Of a stretch of 64,000 nucleotides of DNA, positions 23,876-32,931 are shown in pieces (the first letter of the stretch is position 1; every line of letters begins with the position of its first letter). The DNA comes from Virgibacillus_F necropolis_A. GTDB taxonomy: Bacteria > Bacillota > Bacilli > Bacillales > Amphibacillaceae. The translations under genes and the position numbers were made by a program. Below the pieces are notes generated by a model. The model searched no databases and was not told the origin of the DNA. It was given only the letters and a program-made list of their open reading frames with translations. The stretch lies in contig NZ_CP084992.1 in assembly GCF_044793635.1 (NCBI RefSeq), positions 124,001 through 188,000 on the forward strand. The letters run 5' to 3'.

Positions 23876-25978
23876 ATGACTAAAATGCGCGTATATGAAT
23901 ATGCAAAAGAAAAAAATACGACAAGCAAAGATGTCATTCAAAAGTTAAAGGATTTAAATGTAGAAGTTTCTAACCACATGTCTACTATTTCAGATGATAT
24001 AAAAGGTAAGCTAGATGATAAGTTTAAACCTAAACAACAATCAAACTCATCTAATACCAATAAAAAACCTGAGAATAAAAATGTGAAAAAGCAAGAAAAT
24101 AGAGGGAAACCTTCAAACAATCAACCAAATCAAAGAAATAACAGAAATCAACCAAATAAGCAACGTAATAAAAAAGGCAATTACAACAAAACAGCTCAAA
24201 AGCAACAACCAGCTGTAAAAGAAATGCCTAAAGAGATTAAGTATAGTGAAACATTAACTGTAAGTGAGCTTGCATCAAAATTGTATAAAAAAGAAGCGGA
24301 GATCATCAAAAAGTTAATGGGTCTTGGTGTAATGGCTACCAAAAATCAGAATCTTGATGATGATACTGTTGAAATGATCTGTGAAGATTTTGGTGTTGCG
24401 GTTGAAAAGGAAATTATTTTAGAAGATACTAATTTTGATAAATATATACAAGAAGAAAACGAAAGTGATTTAGTAGAGCGTCCTGCAGTAGTTACGATTA
24501 TGGGACATGTTGACCATGGTAAAACTACATTATTGGATTCCATTCGTCATACGAAGGTGACAGAAGGTGAAGCAGGTGGAATTACGCAACACATTGGTGC
24601 TTACCAAGTAGAAAATGAAGGCAAAAAAGTAACTTTTCTAGATACACCTGGTCACGCAGCATTTACAAGTATGCGTTCTAGGGGAGCACAAGTTACCGAT
24701 ATAGCTGTTTTAGTTGTTGCTGCTGATGATGGTGTAATGCCACAAACAGTTGAAGCAATTAACCATGCGAAAGCAGCTGAAGTACCAATTATCATTGCAG
24801 TAAATAAAATGGATAAAGAAGGCGCAAATCCTGATCGTGTTATGCAGGAGTTAACAGAGTATGAACTTGTTCCAGAGGATTGGGGCGGGGATACAATTTT
24901 TGTTCATCTTTCTGCTGTTAAACGAGAAGGTATTGATGATTTACTAGAAATGATTTTGCTTGTCTCTGAAGTGGAAGAGTTAAAAGCAAACCCTAAATCA
25001 AATGCATTTGGTACAGTTATCGACGCTCAACTTGATAAAGGTCGAGGTCCAGTCTCAACGTTACTAGTTCAAAATGGTACATTACGAGTTGGGGATTCCA
25101 TTGTAGTTGGAAATACCTTTGGACGAATTCGTGCAATGGTAAGTGACCTTGGTAAACGTGTTAAGGAAGCAGGTCCTTCAACTCCTGTAGAGGTAACCGG
25201 ATTAAATGATGTTCCACTAGCGGGTGACCAGTTCCTAGTATTTGATGATGAGAAAAAGTCACGTCAAATTGGTGAAGCTCGTCAGCAAAAACACATTCAA
25301 GAAAATCGCGGAGAGCAATCAAAAGTTAGTTTAGATGATTTATTTGAACAAATTAAGCAAGGACAAATGAAAGAAATTAATATTATCATCAAAGCAGACG
25401 TCCAAGGCTCTGTTGAAGCATTAGCGGCCTCACTTCGAAAAATTGAGGTTGAGGGTGTTAAAATTAAAATCATTCATACAGGTGTTGGAGCAATAACAGA
25501 ATCCGATATCATTCTTGCATCTGCATCTAATGCGATTGTAATTGGCTTTAACGTGCGCCCTGATGTTAATGCTAAAAAGACCGCAGACTCTGAAAAAGTA
25601 GAGGTTCGCCTACATCGGGTTATTTATAACGCGATTGAAGAAGTAGAATCTGCAATGAAAGGTATGCTTGATCCAGAATACGAAGAAAAAGTTATTGGGC
25701 AAGCAGAAGTACGTGAGATCTTCAAGGTGTCGAAAATTGGAACAATTGCTGGAAGTTATGTAACAGAGGGTAAATTGACCCGTAATTCGGGCGTGCGTGT
25801 CATTCGTGATGGTATTGTGCAATTCGAAGGTGAACTTGATACGTTAAAACGTTTTAAAGATGATGCCAAAGAGGTGGCACAAGGTTATGAATGTGGTATT
25901 ACTGTCAAAAACTTTAACGATATTAAAGAAGGCGATGTAATTGAAGCCTACGTCATGCAAGAAATTGAACGCAAATGA
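23876..25978 (+). CDS. infB: Translation initiation factor IF-2
   Basis: IF-2 delivers fMet-tRNA to the 30S subunit. The 700-residue protein has the N-terminal KMRVYEYAKE motif, an Asn/Lys/Gln-rich low-complexity linker (about 45-120), a second IF2N domain, then the GTPase with G1 GHVDHGKTTL near 209, G3 DTPGHAAF and G4 NKMD, followed by domains II-IV. ATG 23876 follows GGGGGTG. It ends overlapping the ylxP start (ATGA). Confidence 0.98.
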   Translation: MTKMRVYEYAKEKNTTSKDVIQKLKDLNVEVSNHMSTISDDIKGKLDDKFKPKQQSNSSNTNKKPENKNVKKQENRGKPSNNQPNQRNNRNQPNKQRNKKGNYNKTAQKQQPAVKEMPKEIKYSETLTVSELASKLYKKEAEIIKKLMGLGVMATKNQNLDDDTVEMICEDFGVAVEKEIILEDTNFDKYIQEENESDLVERPAVVTIMGHVDHGKTTLLDSIRHTKVTEGEAGGITQHIGAYQVENEGKKVTFLDTPGHAAFTSMRSRGAQVTDIAVLVVAADDGVMPQTVEAINHAKAAEVPIIIAVNKMDKEGANPDRVMQELTEYELVPEDWGGDTIFVHLSAVKREGIDDLLEMILLVSEVEELKANPKSNAFGTVIDAQLDKGRGPVSTLLVQNGTLRVGDSIVVGNTFGRIRAMVSDLGKRVKEAGPSTPVEVTGLNDVPLAGDQFLVFDDEKKSRQIGEARQQKHIQENRGEQSKVSLDDLFEQIKQGQMKEINIIIKADVQGSVEALAASLRKIEVEGVKIKIIHTGVGAITESDIILASASNAIVIGFNVRPDVNAKKTADSEKVEVRLHRVIYNAIEEVESAMKGMLDPEYEEKVIGQAEVREIFKVSKIGTIAGSYVTEGKLTRNSGVRVIRDGIVQFEGELDTLKRFKDDAKEVAQGYECGITVKNFNDIKEGDVIEAYVMQEIERK

Positions 25979-26253
25979 TCTTAATTGCGGAAGTAGAGTG
26001 TATGTTGTACAACACGCATTCATTGAAGGATAAACGTTCTGTTCTGAAAAGAATTATGAATAAATTGAGAAAAGATTTTAACGTAGCCATTACAGAACTT
26101 GATTATCATGATTTGTGGCAACGAACGAAATTCGGGATTGTTACTATTTCTACTAGTCATACACATGCAGAACAAGTTATCCAGGAGGTATTCCGTGTGA
26201 TGGACGAATACTCCGAATTAGAACGTACCATTACGCAAGTTGAAAGAATTTAA
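25975..26253 (+). CDS. ylxP: YlxP-like protein (DUF503)
   Basis: A 92-residue conserved protein (LYNTHSLKDKRSVLKRIMNKLR; ALTELDYHDLWQ-like segment) of the DUF503 family found in this operon throughout Bacilli. ATG 25975 overlaps the infB stop, indicating translational coupling. Function is not firmly known; linkage to rbfA suggests a role in ribosome assembly or translation. Confidence 0.9.
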   Translation: MILIAEVECMLYNTHSLKDKRSVLKRIMNKLRKDFNVAITELDYHDLWQRTKFGIVTISTSHTHAEQVIQEVFRVMDEYSELERTITQVERI

Positions 26254-26346
26254 TTGTTTTACACTTAAGAAAAGTACAGTATAAGGAACGTTGATTATCG
26301 CTATGAAAGAGATATATGTAGCGTTTCAAATTAAGAGGTGACTGTA

Positions 26347-26691
26347 ATGAGTGAAGTGCGTGCGAACCGTATTGCAGAACAAATGAAAAAGGAACTCGGT
26401 GAAATTATTAGCCGGAAACTTAAAGATCCACGAGTAGGTTTTGTTACTGTTACGGATGTTGAGGTTACAGGTGATTTGCAACAAGCAAAAATTTTCATTT
26501 CTGTATTAGGAGACGAAAAGCAAAAACATGACACATTAGTTGGTCTGGCAAAAGCGAAAGGATTCATCCGGTCAGAAATTGGTCAAAGAATTCGATTACG
26601 TAAAACACCAGAACTTGTTTTTGAATTTGATGAAGCTCTAGAATATGGTAACCGAATTGAAACTATTTTACGTGATTTAAATAAAAAGTAA
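26347..26691 (+). CDS. rbfA: 30S ribosome-binding factor RbfA
   Basis: RbfA is a KH-fold cold-shock factor needed for late 30S maturation. The 114-residue protein has RANRIAEQMKKELGEII at its start and the LRKTPELVFEFDEALEYGNRIE end typical of the family. ATG 26347 follows AAGAGGTG; the in-frame GTG at 26338 is part of that ribosome site. A terminator follows. Confidence 0.95.
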   Translation: MSEVRANRIAEQMKKELGEIISRKLKDPRVGFVTVTDVEVTGDLQQAKIFISVLGDEKQKHDTLVGLAKAKGFIRSEIGQRIRLRKTPELVFEFDEALEYGNRIETILRDLNKK

Positions 26692-26707
26692 CGATGACAA
26701 TATGGAG

Positions 26708-26747
26708 ATCTGACGCCTGTAATAAATAAATGCAGGGTCAGATTTTT
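26708..26747 (+). terminator. Terminator between rbfA and truB
   Basis: ATCTGACGCCTG pairs with CAGGGTCAGAT, followed by TTTTT. It probably ends the rimP-rbfA operon at least partly. Confidence 0.8.
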
Positions 26748-26792
26748 CCTTGTAATATAGCGGAGTTTTTCAATGATAGGGAGGCAATTTCA

Positions 26793-27680
26793 ATGAATGG
26801 CATCTTACCATTATGGAAGCCTAGAGGAATGACATCACATGATTGTGTAGCAAAAATCCGTAGATTATTCCGAACAAAAAAGGTTGGGCATACAGGAACA
26901 CTTGATCCAGAGGTAGAAGGAGTTCTTCCAATCTGTATAGGACAGGCCACAAAAATTGTACCTTATTTAACTGAAACTAAAAAAGTATACATAGCAGAGC
27001 TTTCGTTGGGAACGTCAACTGACACAGAAGACGCACATGGTAAAGTTATGGATAATAAAGAATTTAAGCATATACCTTCACTTGAAGAAATAGAGACGGT
27101 ATTAAACAAATTTAGAGGACAAATTATTCAAACCCCACCCATGTATTCTGCTGTAAAAGTTAATGGGAAAAAATTATATGAATATGCGCGCGCTAATGAA
27201 GCCGTCGAACGGCCAAAAAGGGAAGTAAGTATTCATCAATTACAATTTTTAGGGATAAATGAAAACCGTATCAAACTAAAAATTGTGTGTTCAAAAGGGA
27301 CATATATTCGAACATTATGTGTTGATATTGGTCAATCGCTTGGTTATCCTGCACACATGTCAGATTTGGTTAGAATGGAAACAGGCTCCTTTACGAAGGA
27401 AGAAACTGTCACCTTTGAGCAAATAGAAGAAAAAGTTGAATTACAGGAACAGACAGATTTGTTATTACCAATAATTAGAGGTTTATCACACTTGGATCAC
27501 TATGAAGTTGATGCGGAAACTTGTAAGAAAGTTCTTTTTGGCCAAAAACTTACAAGACCTATGATAAACTTAAAAACAAATCCATTTATTATTTTATATC
27601 AAAAGGAAATACTAGCGATCTACCAAATACATCCTGACAACAAGGATCAAATTAAGCCAGTTCGAGTTTTTCATAGTTGA
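26793..27680 (+). CDS. truB: tRNA pseudouridine-55 synthase TruB
   Basis: TruB makes pseudouridine 55 in the T-loop of nearly all tRNAs. The 295-residue protein begins MNGILPLWKPRGMTSHDCV and carries the catalytic Asp in GHTGTLDPEVEGVLP (near residue 37), with KVYIAELSLG and a C-terminal PUA-like domain. ATG 26793 follows GGGAGG; an in-frame start at 26730 lies before the ribosome site and inside the terminator. Confidence 0.96.
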   Translation: MNGILPLWKPRGMTSHDCVAKIRRLFRTKKVGHTGTLDPEVEGVLPICIGQATKIVPYLTETKKVYIAELSLGTSTDTEDAHGKVMDNKEFKHIPSLEEIETVLNKFRGQIIQTPPMYSAVKVNGKKLYEYARANEAVERPKREVSIHQLQFLGINENRIKLKIVCSKGTYIRTLCVDIGQSLGYPAHMSDLVRMETGSFTKEETVTFEQIEEKVELQEQTDLLLPIIRGLSHLDHYEVDAETCKKVLFGQKLTRPMINLKTNPFIILYQKEILAIYQIHPDNKDQIKPVRVFHS

Positions 27681-27704
27681 TATAGAAAAGTGTAGGTGAA
27701 AATA

Positions 27705-28643
27705 ATGAGAACCATTGAGTTAACATATCCACACACGTTAGTACTAGAGGAACTTCCAAAAACGGTTGCTGCAATTGGATTCTTCGATGGCATACATAGA
27801 GGGCATCAAAAAGTAATTCAGACTGCTGTAACGAAAGCGAAGGAATCCAATATGGAAAGTGCAGTTATCACATTCCATCCACATCCATCGGTTATATTAA
27901 AAAAAGAAAAAGTACATGTACAGTACATTACACCAATTCGGGAAAAACAAGAAATTTTACAACAAATGGATGTTGACAGACTATATATTATTACATTTTC
28001 TAAGGAACTTGCATCCCTGAGCCCCCAGGAGTTTATTGATCATTTTATCATTGGGTTAAACATTCAGCATCTTGTTGCTGGATTTGATTTTACATATGGT
28101 CATAAAGGTGAAGGAAACATGAATATGATTCAATCACATTCTAGGAATGCATTTGATCATACTACGATAGATAAAATTGAGCTAGATGATGAAAAAGTTA
28201 GTTCCACTAAAATTCGATCTCTTTTATCAGAAGGAAATGTTGCCAAGGTAAATGAATACCTTGGCAGGAACCTCTCGGTGTATGGAACTGTCATAGATGG
28301 AGATAAGCGTGGGCGCGAAATCGGCTTTCCCACTGCAAACTTTAAGATCAATCCTGACTTTTTACTACCGAAAATTGGTATTTATGCAGTTAAAGTTATC
28401 TATAAAGGTGAGGAATATGAAGGCATGGCTAATTTAGGGCTAAACCCAACATTTAAGGATGGCGAAACAAAGCCAACATTAGAGGTTAATATCTTTGACT
28501 ACTCTAATGACCTATATGGTGAAGAATTACAAATTGAATGGTGTACCTACATTCGTGAAGAGAAGAAATTTGACGGGGTTAATGACCTAATCGAAGCGAT
28601 TAAAAATGATGAAAAAGAAGTTAGAAAGTACTTTTCCAGTTAA
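27705..28643 (+). CDS. ribF: Bifunctional riboflavin kinase / FAD synthetase
   Basis: RibF (RibC in B. subtilis) converts riboflavin to FMN and FAD. The 312-residue protein has the nucleotidyltransferase domain at the N-terminus (AIGFFDGIHRGHQKVI, the HxGH-type motif) and the flavokinase domain at the C-terminus (GREIGFPTANF; NLGLNPTF). ATG 27705 follows TAGGTG; a GTG at 27696 falls inside the ribosome site. It lies between truB and rpsO as in B. subtilis. Confidence 0.96.
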   Translation: MRTIELTYPHTLVLEELPKTVAAIGFFDGIHRGHQKVIQTAVTKAKESNMESAVITFHPHPSVILKKEKVHVQYITPIREKQEILQQMDVDRLYIITFSKELASLSPQEFIDHFIIGLNIQHLVAGFDFTYGHKGEGNMNMIQSHSRNAFDHTTIDKIELDDEKVSSTKIRSLLSEGNVAKVNEYLGRNLSVYGTVIDGDKRGREIGFPTANFKINPDFLLPKIGIYAVKVIYKGEEYEGMANLGLNPTFKDGETKPTLEVNIFDYSNDLYGEELQIEWCTYIREEKKFDGVNDLIEAIKNDEKEVRKYFSS

Positions 28644-28789
28644 TTTTAATCATTTAATTTTATAGTATCACTTGCAATTTTGTTAAATTAGATGTACGCT
28701 TAACAACGTAAAACCATTGCTTGGCAAAACGACACTCCGACGTTTGCTAGGGAATTGGGGCTATGAAATTATAATAGGAGGTGAACCTA
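28644..28789 (+). promoter_or_regulatory. 5' leader region of rpsO
   Basis: The 146-base gap has a TTGCAA (28672-28677) that could be a -35, without a good -10, and GC-rich complementary words near 28715-28765 (AACGTAAAACC, TTGCTTGGCAAAACGAC, CGACGTTTGCTAGGG). Leaders that bind S15 and block translation are described for rpsO in Geobacillus; this may be an equivalent. I could not derive one clear fold by eye. Confidence 0.35.
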
Positions 28790-29059
28790 ATGGCTATCAC
28801 AAAAGATCGTAAGAATGAAATCATTAATGAATATAAGGTTCATGAAAATGATACGGGATCTCCAGAAGTACAAATTGCTGTACTTACTGCTGAAATCACA
28901 ACATTAAATGATCATTTACGTACACACAAAAAAGATCACCACTCACGTCGTGGTTTATTGAAAATGGTTGGTAAGCGTCGTAACTTACTTAACTATCTAC
29001 GTAATAATGATGTTACTCGTTATCGCGAACTAATTAAAAGACTTGGTTTACGTCGATAA
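28790..29059 (+). CDS. rpsO: 30S ribosomal protein S15
   Basis: Protein uS15 of the small subunit, 89 residues, with the diagnostic DTGSPEVQIAVLT and HHSRRGLLKMVGKRRNLLNYL segments. ATG 28790 follows AGGAGGTG; the in-frame GTG at 28781 is part of the ribosome site. A terminator follows 10 bases after the stop. Confidence 0.98.
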   Translation: MAITKDRKNEIINEYKVHENDTGSPEVQIAVLTAEITTLNDHLRTHKKDHHSRRGLLKMVGKRRNLLNYLRNNDVTRYRELIKRLGLRR

Positions 29060-29066
29060 TTTATTT

Positions 29067-29094
29067 AAAAAGCGGGAGAAATCCTGCTTTTTTT
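29067..29094 (+). terminator. Intrinsic terminator of rpsO
   Basis: AAAAGCGGGA pairs with TCCTGCTTTT across GAAA, followed by more T residues. Confidence 0.85.
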
Positions 29095-29099
29095 ATATT

Positions 29100-29219
29100 C
29101 ATTTGTCTAGTTTTGTGAGCTAATGAATAGAGACATAATTACTAGACAAACTGAGCCTTAAGACTACGGTCCTACGCGCTCTTGATTATGCTTTTTATCG
29201 CTAAGTAAGCCCGTTCCGC
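29100..29219 (-). repeat. Degenerate element B copy between rpsO and pnp
   Basis: About 120 bases starting TTTGTCTAGTTTTGTGAGCT align by eye with the second unit at 31635-31760 (GTCTAGTT, GAGACATA, TAGACA, GAGC, CGGTC, CTCTTGA, TATGCTT, CGCT in the same order). The orientation is that of the post-pnp array. Many positions have drifted, suggesting an old insertion. Confidence 0.65.
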
Positions 29220-29238
29220 TTTTATTATTTACATACGA

Positions 29239-29258
29239 ACATTTTATCGATAAAATGT
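29239..29258. promoter_or_regulatory. Perfect 20-bp palindrome before pnp
   Basis: ACATTTTATCGATAAAATGT reads identically on both strands and ends 16 bases before the AAAGGAG site of pnp; a second, 10-bp palindrome TACTATAGTA follows almost at once. It could be an operator overlapping a weak promoter or an mRNA hairpin near the pnp start. Confidence 0.5.
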
Positions 29259-29292
29259 ACTATAGTAGCTTTTGAAAGGAGTACTCAATCTA

Positions 29293-31401
29293 ATGGCAGA
29301 AAAACAATTATTCTCCACTGAAATTGCTGGTAATAAATTTACAGTAGAAATTGGAGAACTTGCAAAACAAGCGAATGGAGCTTGTATGATTCAATATGGT
29401 GATACATCAGTATTAACTGCTGCAACAGCATCGAAGAATCCTAAGGACTTACCTTTTTTTCCATTAACGGTTAACTATGAAGAACGTTTATATGCTGTAG
29501 GTAAAATACCTGGTGGCTTTATTAAACGTGAAGGACGTCCAAGTGAGAAGGCTATTCTTGCATCTCGTTTGATTGACCGCCCAATTCGACCGTTATTTCC
29601 AGATGGCTTCAGAAATGAAGTCCAAGTTATCAGTACTGTAATGAGTGTTGACCAAGATTGTACGTCAGAAATGGCAGCAATGATCGGTTCCTCTATTGCA
29701 CTATGCATATCGGATATTCCATTTAGTGGCCCTATCGCCGGAGTTGTTGTTGGACAAGTTGATGGTGAGTTTGTCATCAATCCAAGTATCGAGCAGCAAG
29801 CGAAAAGTGATATTGAGCTCACAGTTGCTGGAACTAAGGATGCAATTAACATGGTTGAAGCAGGTGCAAATGAGGTTCCTGAAGAAATAATGCTTGAAGC
29901 AATCATGTTTGGACACGAAGAAATAAAGCGCCTTGTTGCATTCCAGGAAGAAATTGTTGCGGCTGTTTCCAAAGAAAAAACAGATGTTAAATTATTTGAA
30001 CTGGATCAAGACTTACTTGCTAAAATTGAAAGTGAGTCAAAGGATAAACTAGTTTCAGCTATTCAAGTTCATGAAAAACATGCTCGTGAACAGGCAATTG
30101 AAGAAGTAAAAGCTGAAGTTGTGGAAGCTTACGAAGAGGTAGAAGATAGCGATATTAAACAAGTGAAATCTATTCTTGATAAGATGGTTAAGGATGAGGT
30201 TCGTCGTTTAATTACAAAAGAAAAAATTCGTCCTGATGGCCGTAAGCCTGATGAAATTCGCCCACTTACATCACGTATTGGTGTTTTACCAAGAACCCAT
30301 GGATCAGGTCTATTTACTCGTGGACAAACCCAAGCATTAAGTATTTGTACATTAGGTGCATTGGGAGACGTTCAAATTCTTGATGGATTAGATTTGGAAG
30401 AATCGAAACGATTTATGCATCATTACAATTTCCCTCAATATAGTGTGGGAGAAACTGGGCCTATTCGTGGACCTGGTCGTCGCGAAATTGGTCACGGTGC
30501 ATTAGGGGAACGCGCGCTTGAGAAGGTTATACCATCAGAAACTGATTTCCCATATACAATTAGACTTGTATCGGAAGTATTAGAATCAAATGGATCAACA
30601 TCACAAGCAAGTATATGTGCTAGTACATTAGCAATGATGCACGCAGGTGTACCGATTAAAGCACCCGTAGCTGGAATTGCAATGGGACTTGTGAAATCTG
30701 GAGATGACTATACAATCTTAACGGATATTCAAGGTATGGAAGATGCTTTAGGTGATATGGACTTTAAAGTAGCTGGTACAAGTAAAGGTGTAACAGCATT
30801 ACAAATGGATATTAAAATTGATGGTTTGTCAAGGGAAATTTTAGAGGAAGCACTTACACAAGCTAAACACGGAAGACAACACATTTTAGGTCATATGCTT
30901 GAAACAATAGATACGCCTAAAACTGAGCTTTCCGAGTATGCTCCTAAGATTTTAACAATGTCCATTAAGCCTGATAAAATCCGTGATGTTATTGGTCCAA
31001 GTGGAAAGCAAATCAATAAAATCATTGAAGAAACCGGCGTTAAAATTGATATTGAACAAGACGGTAGCGTATTTATTTCTTCGACTGATTCAACAATGAA
31101 TGAAAAGGCGAAGAAGATTATAGAAGATTTGGTACGTGAAGTTGAAGTGGGTCAATTATATCTAGGTACAGTTAAACGTATTGAAAAGTTTGGTGCTTTC
31201 GTAGAGATCTTCAAAGGAAAAGATGGCTTAGTTCATATTTCCGAGCTTGCTGAAGAACGCACAAACAAAGTCGAAGATGTAGTTTCCATTGGTGATGAGA
31301 TCATGGTTAAGGTTAAAGAGGTTGATCATCAAGGAAGAGTTAACCTTTCAAGAAAAGCTGTACTTGTCGAACAAAAGGAAAAAAGTGAGCAATCAAAATA
31401 A
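29293..31401 (+). CDS. pnp: Polynucleotide phosphorylase
   Basis: PNPase is a 3'-5' phosphorolytic exoribonuclease central to RNA decay in Bacillus. The 702-residue protein has two RNase PH domains (GKIPGGFIKREGRPSEK; QYSVGETGPIRGPGRREIGHGAL), then KH (PDKIRDVIGPSGKQINKI) and S1 domains (FGAFVEIFKGKDGLVHISELA). ATG 29293 (MAEKQLFSTEIAG) follows AAAGGAG at 11 bases; an in-frame TTG at 29272 precedes the ribosome site. Confidence 0.97.
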   Translation: MAEKQLFSTEIAGNKFTVEIGELAKQANGACMIQYGDTSVLTAATASKNPKDLPFFPLTVNYEERLYAVGKIPGGFIKREGRPSEKAILASRLIDRPIRPLFPDGFRNEVQVISTVMSVDQDCTSEMAAMIGSSIALCISDIPFSGPIAGVVVGQVDGEFVINPSIEQQAKSDIELTVAGTKDAINMVEAGANEVPEEIMLEAIMFGHEEIKRLVAFQEEIVAAVSKEKTDVKLFELDQDLLAKIESESKDKLVSAIQVHEKHAREQAIEEVKAEVVEAYEEVEDSDIKQVKSILDKMVKDEVRRLITKEKIRPDGRKPDEIRPLTSRIGVLPRTHGSGLFTRGQTQALSICTLGALGDVQILDGLDLEESKRFMHHYNFPQYSVGETGPIRGPGRREIGHGALGERALEKVIPSETDFPYTIRLVSEVLESNGSTSQASICASTLAMMHAGVPIKAPVAGIAMGLVKSGDDYTILTDIQGMEDALGDMDFKVAGTSKGVTALQMDIKIDGLSREILEEALTQAKHGRQHILGHMLETIDTPKTELSEYAPKILTMSIKPDKIRDVIGPSGKQINKIIEETGVKIDIEQDGSVFISSTDSTMNEKAKKIIEDLVREVEVGQLYLGTVKRIEKFGAFVEIFKGKDGLVHISELAEERTNKVEDVVSIGDEIMVKVKEVDHQGRVNLSRKAVLVEQKEKSEQSK

Positions 31402-31421
31402 AAGTAGTAACAATGAATGAA

Positions 31422-31448
31422 GAGGCTGGAAAACCAGTTTCTTTTTTT
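31422..31448 (+). terminator. Intrinsic terminator of pnp
   Basis: GAGGCTGG pairs with CCAGTTTC (two G-U pairs) around AAAA, followed by TTTTTTT. Confidence 0.85.
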
Positions 31449-31464
31449 ATTGCCTTCATCCATC

Positions 31465-31880
31465 CCTTGCTTATGCGTCCGCTTCTGACCAGTCGCCTAC
31501 ACTTTTCTATGTCCAGCTGCGGCTCCTAGCGACTAGCAAATAGTTAGTCCCGTTGCAAGTACGTAAAGGTCAACGCACTTTACACGGGCCTATCTATTCG
31601 TACGTCGCTGAACAGTCGCCTCCGCATTTCTATTGTCTAGTTCCGTAGGCTAGCGACTCGAGACATAGTCAATAGACACTCCGAGCACAAAAGGTCGTGT
31701 GCTCTACGGTCTCTTGACTATGCTTGTCGTCGCTGAGCAATCCTACTCCACTTTTCTATTGTCCAGCTGCGGCTCCTAGAAGCTGCCGTCATAAGCAATG
31801 AACACTCTGAACGCTAAAACCCTTGTGTTCTTCGGTTCCTTGCTTATGCGTCCGCTTCTGACCAGTCGCCTCCGCATTTC
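31465..31880 (-). repeat. Array of element B units after pnp (one partial, three full)
   Basis: Read on the plus strand, units begin GTCCAGCT or GTCTAGTT at 31511, 31635 and 31761 (spacing 124 and 126 bases) and end GTCGCCTCCGCATTTC or similar; a partial right end lies at 31465-31507. Outer arms are conserved, while the cores differ and are each self-complementary: GTACGT/ACGCAC at 31559-31578; CATAGTCAA.AGAC with its complement before 31725; CATAAGCAA..AAC with its complement before 31855. The orientation is opposite to the tsf copies. The 31402-31940 spacer has no gene. Confidence 0.85.
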
Positions 31881-31940
31881 GTAGTCATATCTTGTCCTTT
31901 TCTTTCATATTATTGAATGGAGAAGGGGGGATGAGTACGT

Positions 31941-32894
31941 ATGTATAGATGGATTATCCAGGCGTTTGTTTTTTTCTTTTTAGTTGTTCTTTCATTTAAT
32001 CATCTATCCAATCCTATTAATCCAAAAAGAATGACTACATTCTCTGATATACAGTATACAATGAAGGAAAAGGATCCATTGTACAACGAAATTACTGACA
32101 AAAGTTCTGCTTATAAAATTCCACCCCAGAACGCTGTAATCGATAAAGTGTGGAAAAAGATTCCCGGTTTAAATGGTAGGGCTGTAGATATAGATAAATC
32201 CTATAAAAAAATGAAAAAAGATGGGGTTTTTAATAAAAAGTTGCTTGTATTCGATGAAATTAAACCAACTGTTTCATTAAACGATTTACCACCGGCGCCA
32301 ATTTACCGTGGAAATCCAAATAAGAGAATGGCTGCTTTAATGATTAATGTTTCGTGGGGAACGGAATACATACCAACAATTTTAAACATATTAAAAGAAA
32401 ACCATGTAAAGGCGACATTTTTTATTGAGGGGAAATGGGCGAAGAATAATGCTGAGTATGTTCAAATGATAGCAGAACAAGGGCATGTAATTGGTAATCA
32501 TGCATACAACCACCCTGATATGTCCCGTATATCGGAACAGGAAATAATGGAACAGCTAAAAAATACGAATGATACAATTCAGGCTGTTACAGGTGAGAAG
32601 CCGTCACTGTTCGCACCACCAAGTGGAAGTTTTACTGATCAGGTTGTAAAAGTAGCTGACAGTTATAACATGGAAACTATTTTGTGGAGTATAGATACCA
32701 TCGATTGGAAGAATCCATCCGTATCTGTTATGATAAATCGAGTAACGCCTAAACTTCATCCAGGTGCAATGATTTTGATGCATCCTACTGAAGCTGTGGT
32801 GCGTGGATTGGAAGACTTAATTACTTCAATAAAAGAAAAAAATTATCAATTAGGTACAGTTGAAAAGTTACTTTCTGAGGATCGTTTAAATTAG
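31941..32894 (+). CDS. ylxY: Sporulation polysaccharide-deacetylase-family protein YlxY
   Basis: A 317-residue exported or membrane-anchored protein: an N-terminal hydrophobic segment (about 4-22), then a NodB-like domain at about 130-310. The first NodB motif, normally TFDDG, is replaced by MINVSWGTEY, so the catalytic and metal-binding Asp are absent, while the HAYNHPD metal-ligand motif remains. The B. subtilis YlxY family, annotated as a probable sporulation protein, shares this substitution as I recall it. It may therefore be a binding protein rather than a deacetylase. Start ATG 31941 follows AAGGGGGG by 10 bases. Confidence 0.88.
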   Translation: MYRWIIQAFVFFFLVVLSFNHLSNPINPKRMTTFSDIQYTMKEKDPLYNEITDKSSAYKIPPQNAVIDKVWKKIPGLNGRAVDIDKSYKKMKKDGVFNKKLLVFDEIKPTVSLNDLPPAPIYRGNPNKRMAALMINVSWGTEYIPTILNILKENHVKATFFIEGKWAKNNAEYVQMIAEQGHVIGNHAYNHPDMSRISEQEIMEQLKNTNDTIQAVTGEKPSLFAPPSGSFTDQVVKVADSYNMETILWSIDTIDWKNPSVSVMINRVTPKLHPGAMILMHPTEAVVRGLEDLITSIKEKNYQLGTVEKLLSEDRLN

Positions 32895-32931
32895 AAATAA
32901 CAACTTAACGTAAAAGTAGGAGGACACACCA

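Noticed and set aside
28644..28789. T-box leader before rpsO
   Set aside because: No AGGGTGG-type T-box bulge sequence followed by an antiterminator/terminator pair is present.
29475..29972. Minus-strand open frame of about 165 codons inside pnp
   Set aside because: It is a shadow of pnp, Ser/Ile-rich, without initiation signals or recognisable domain.
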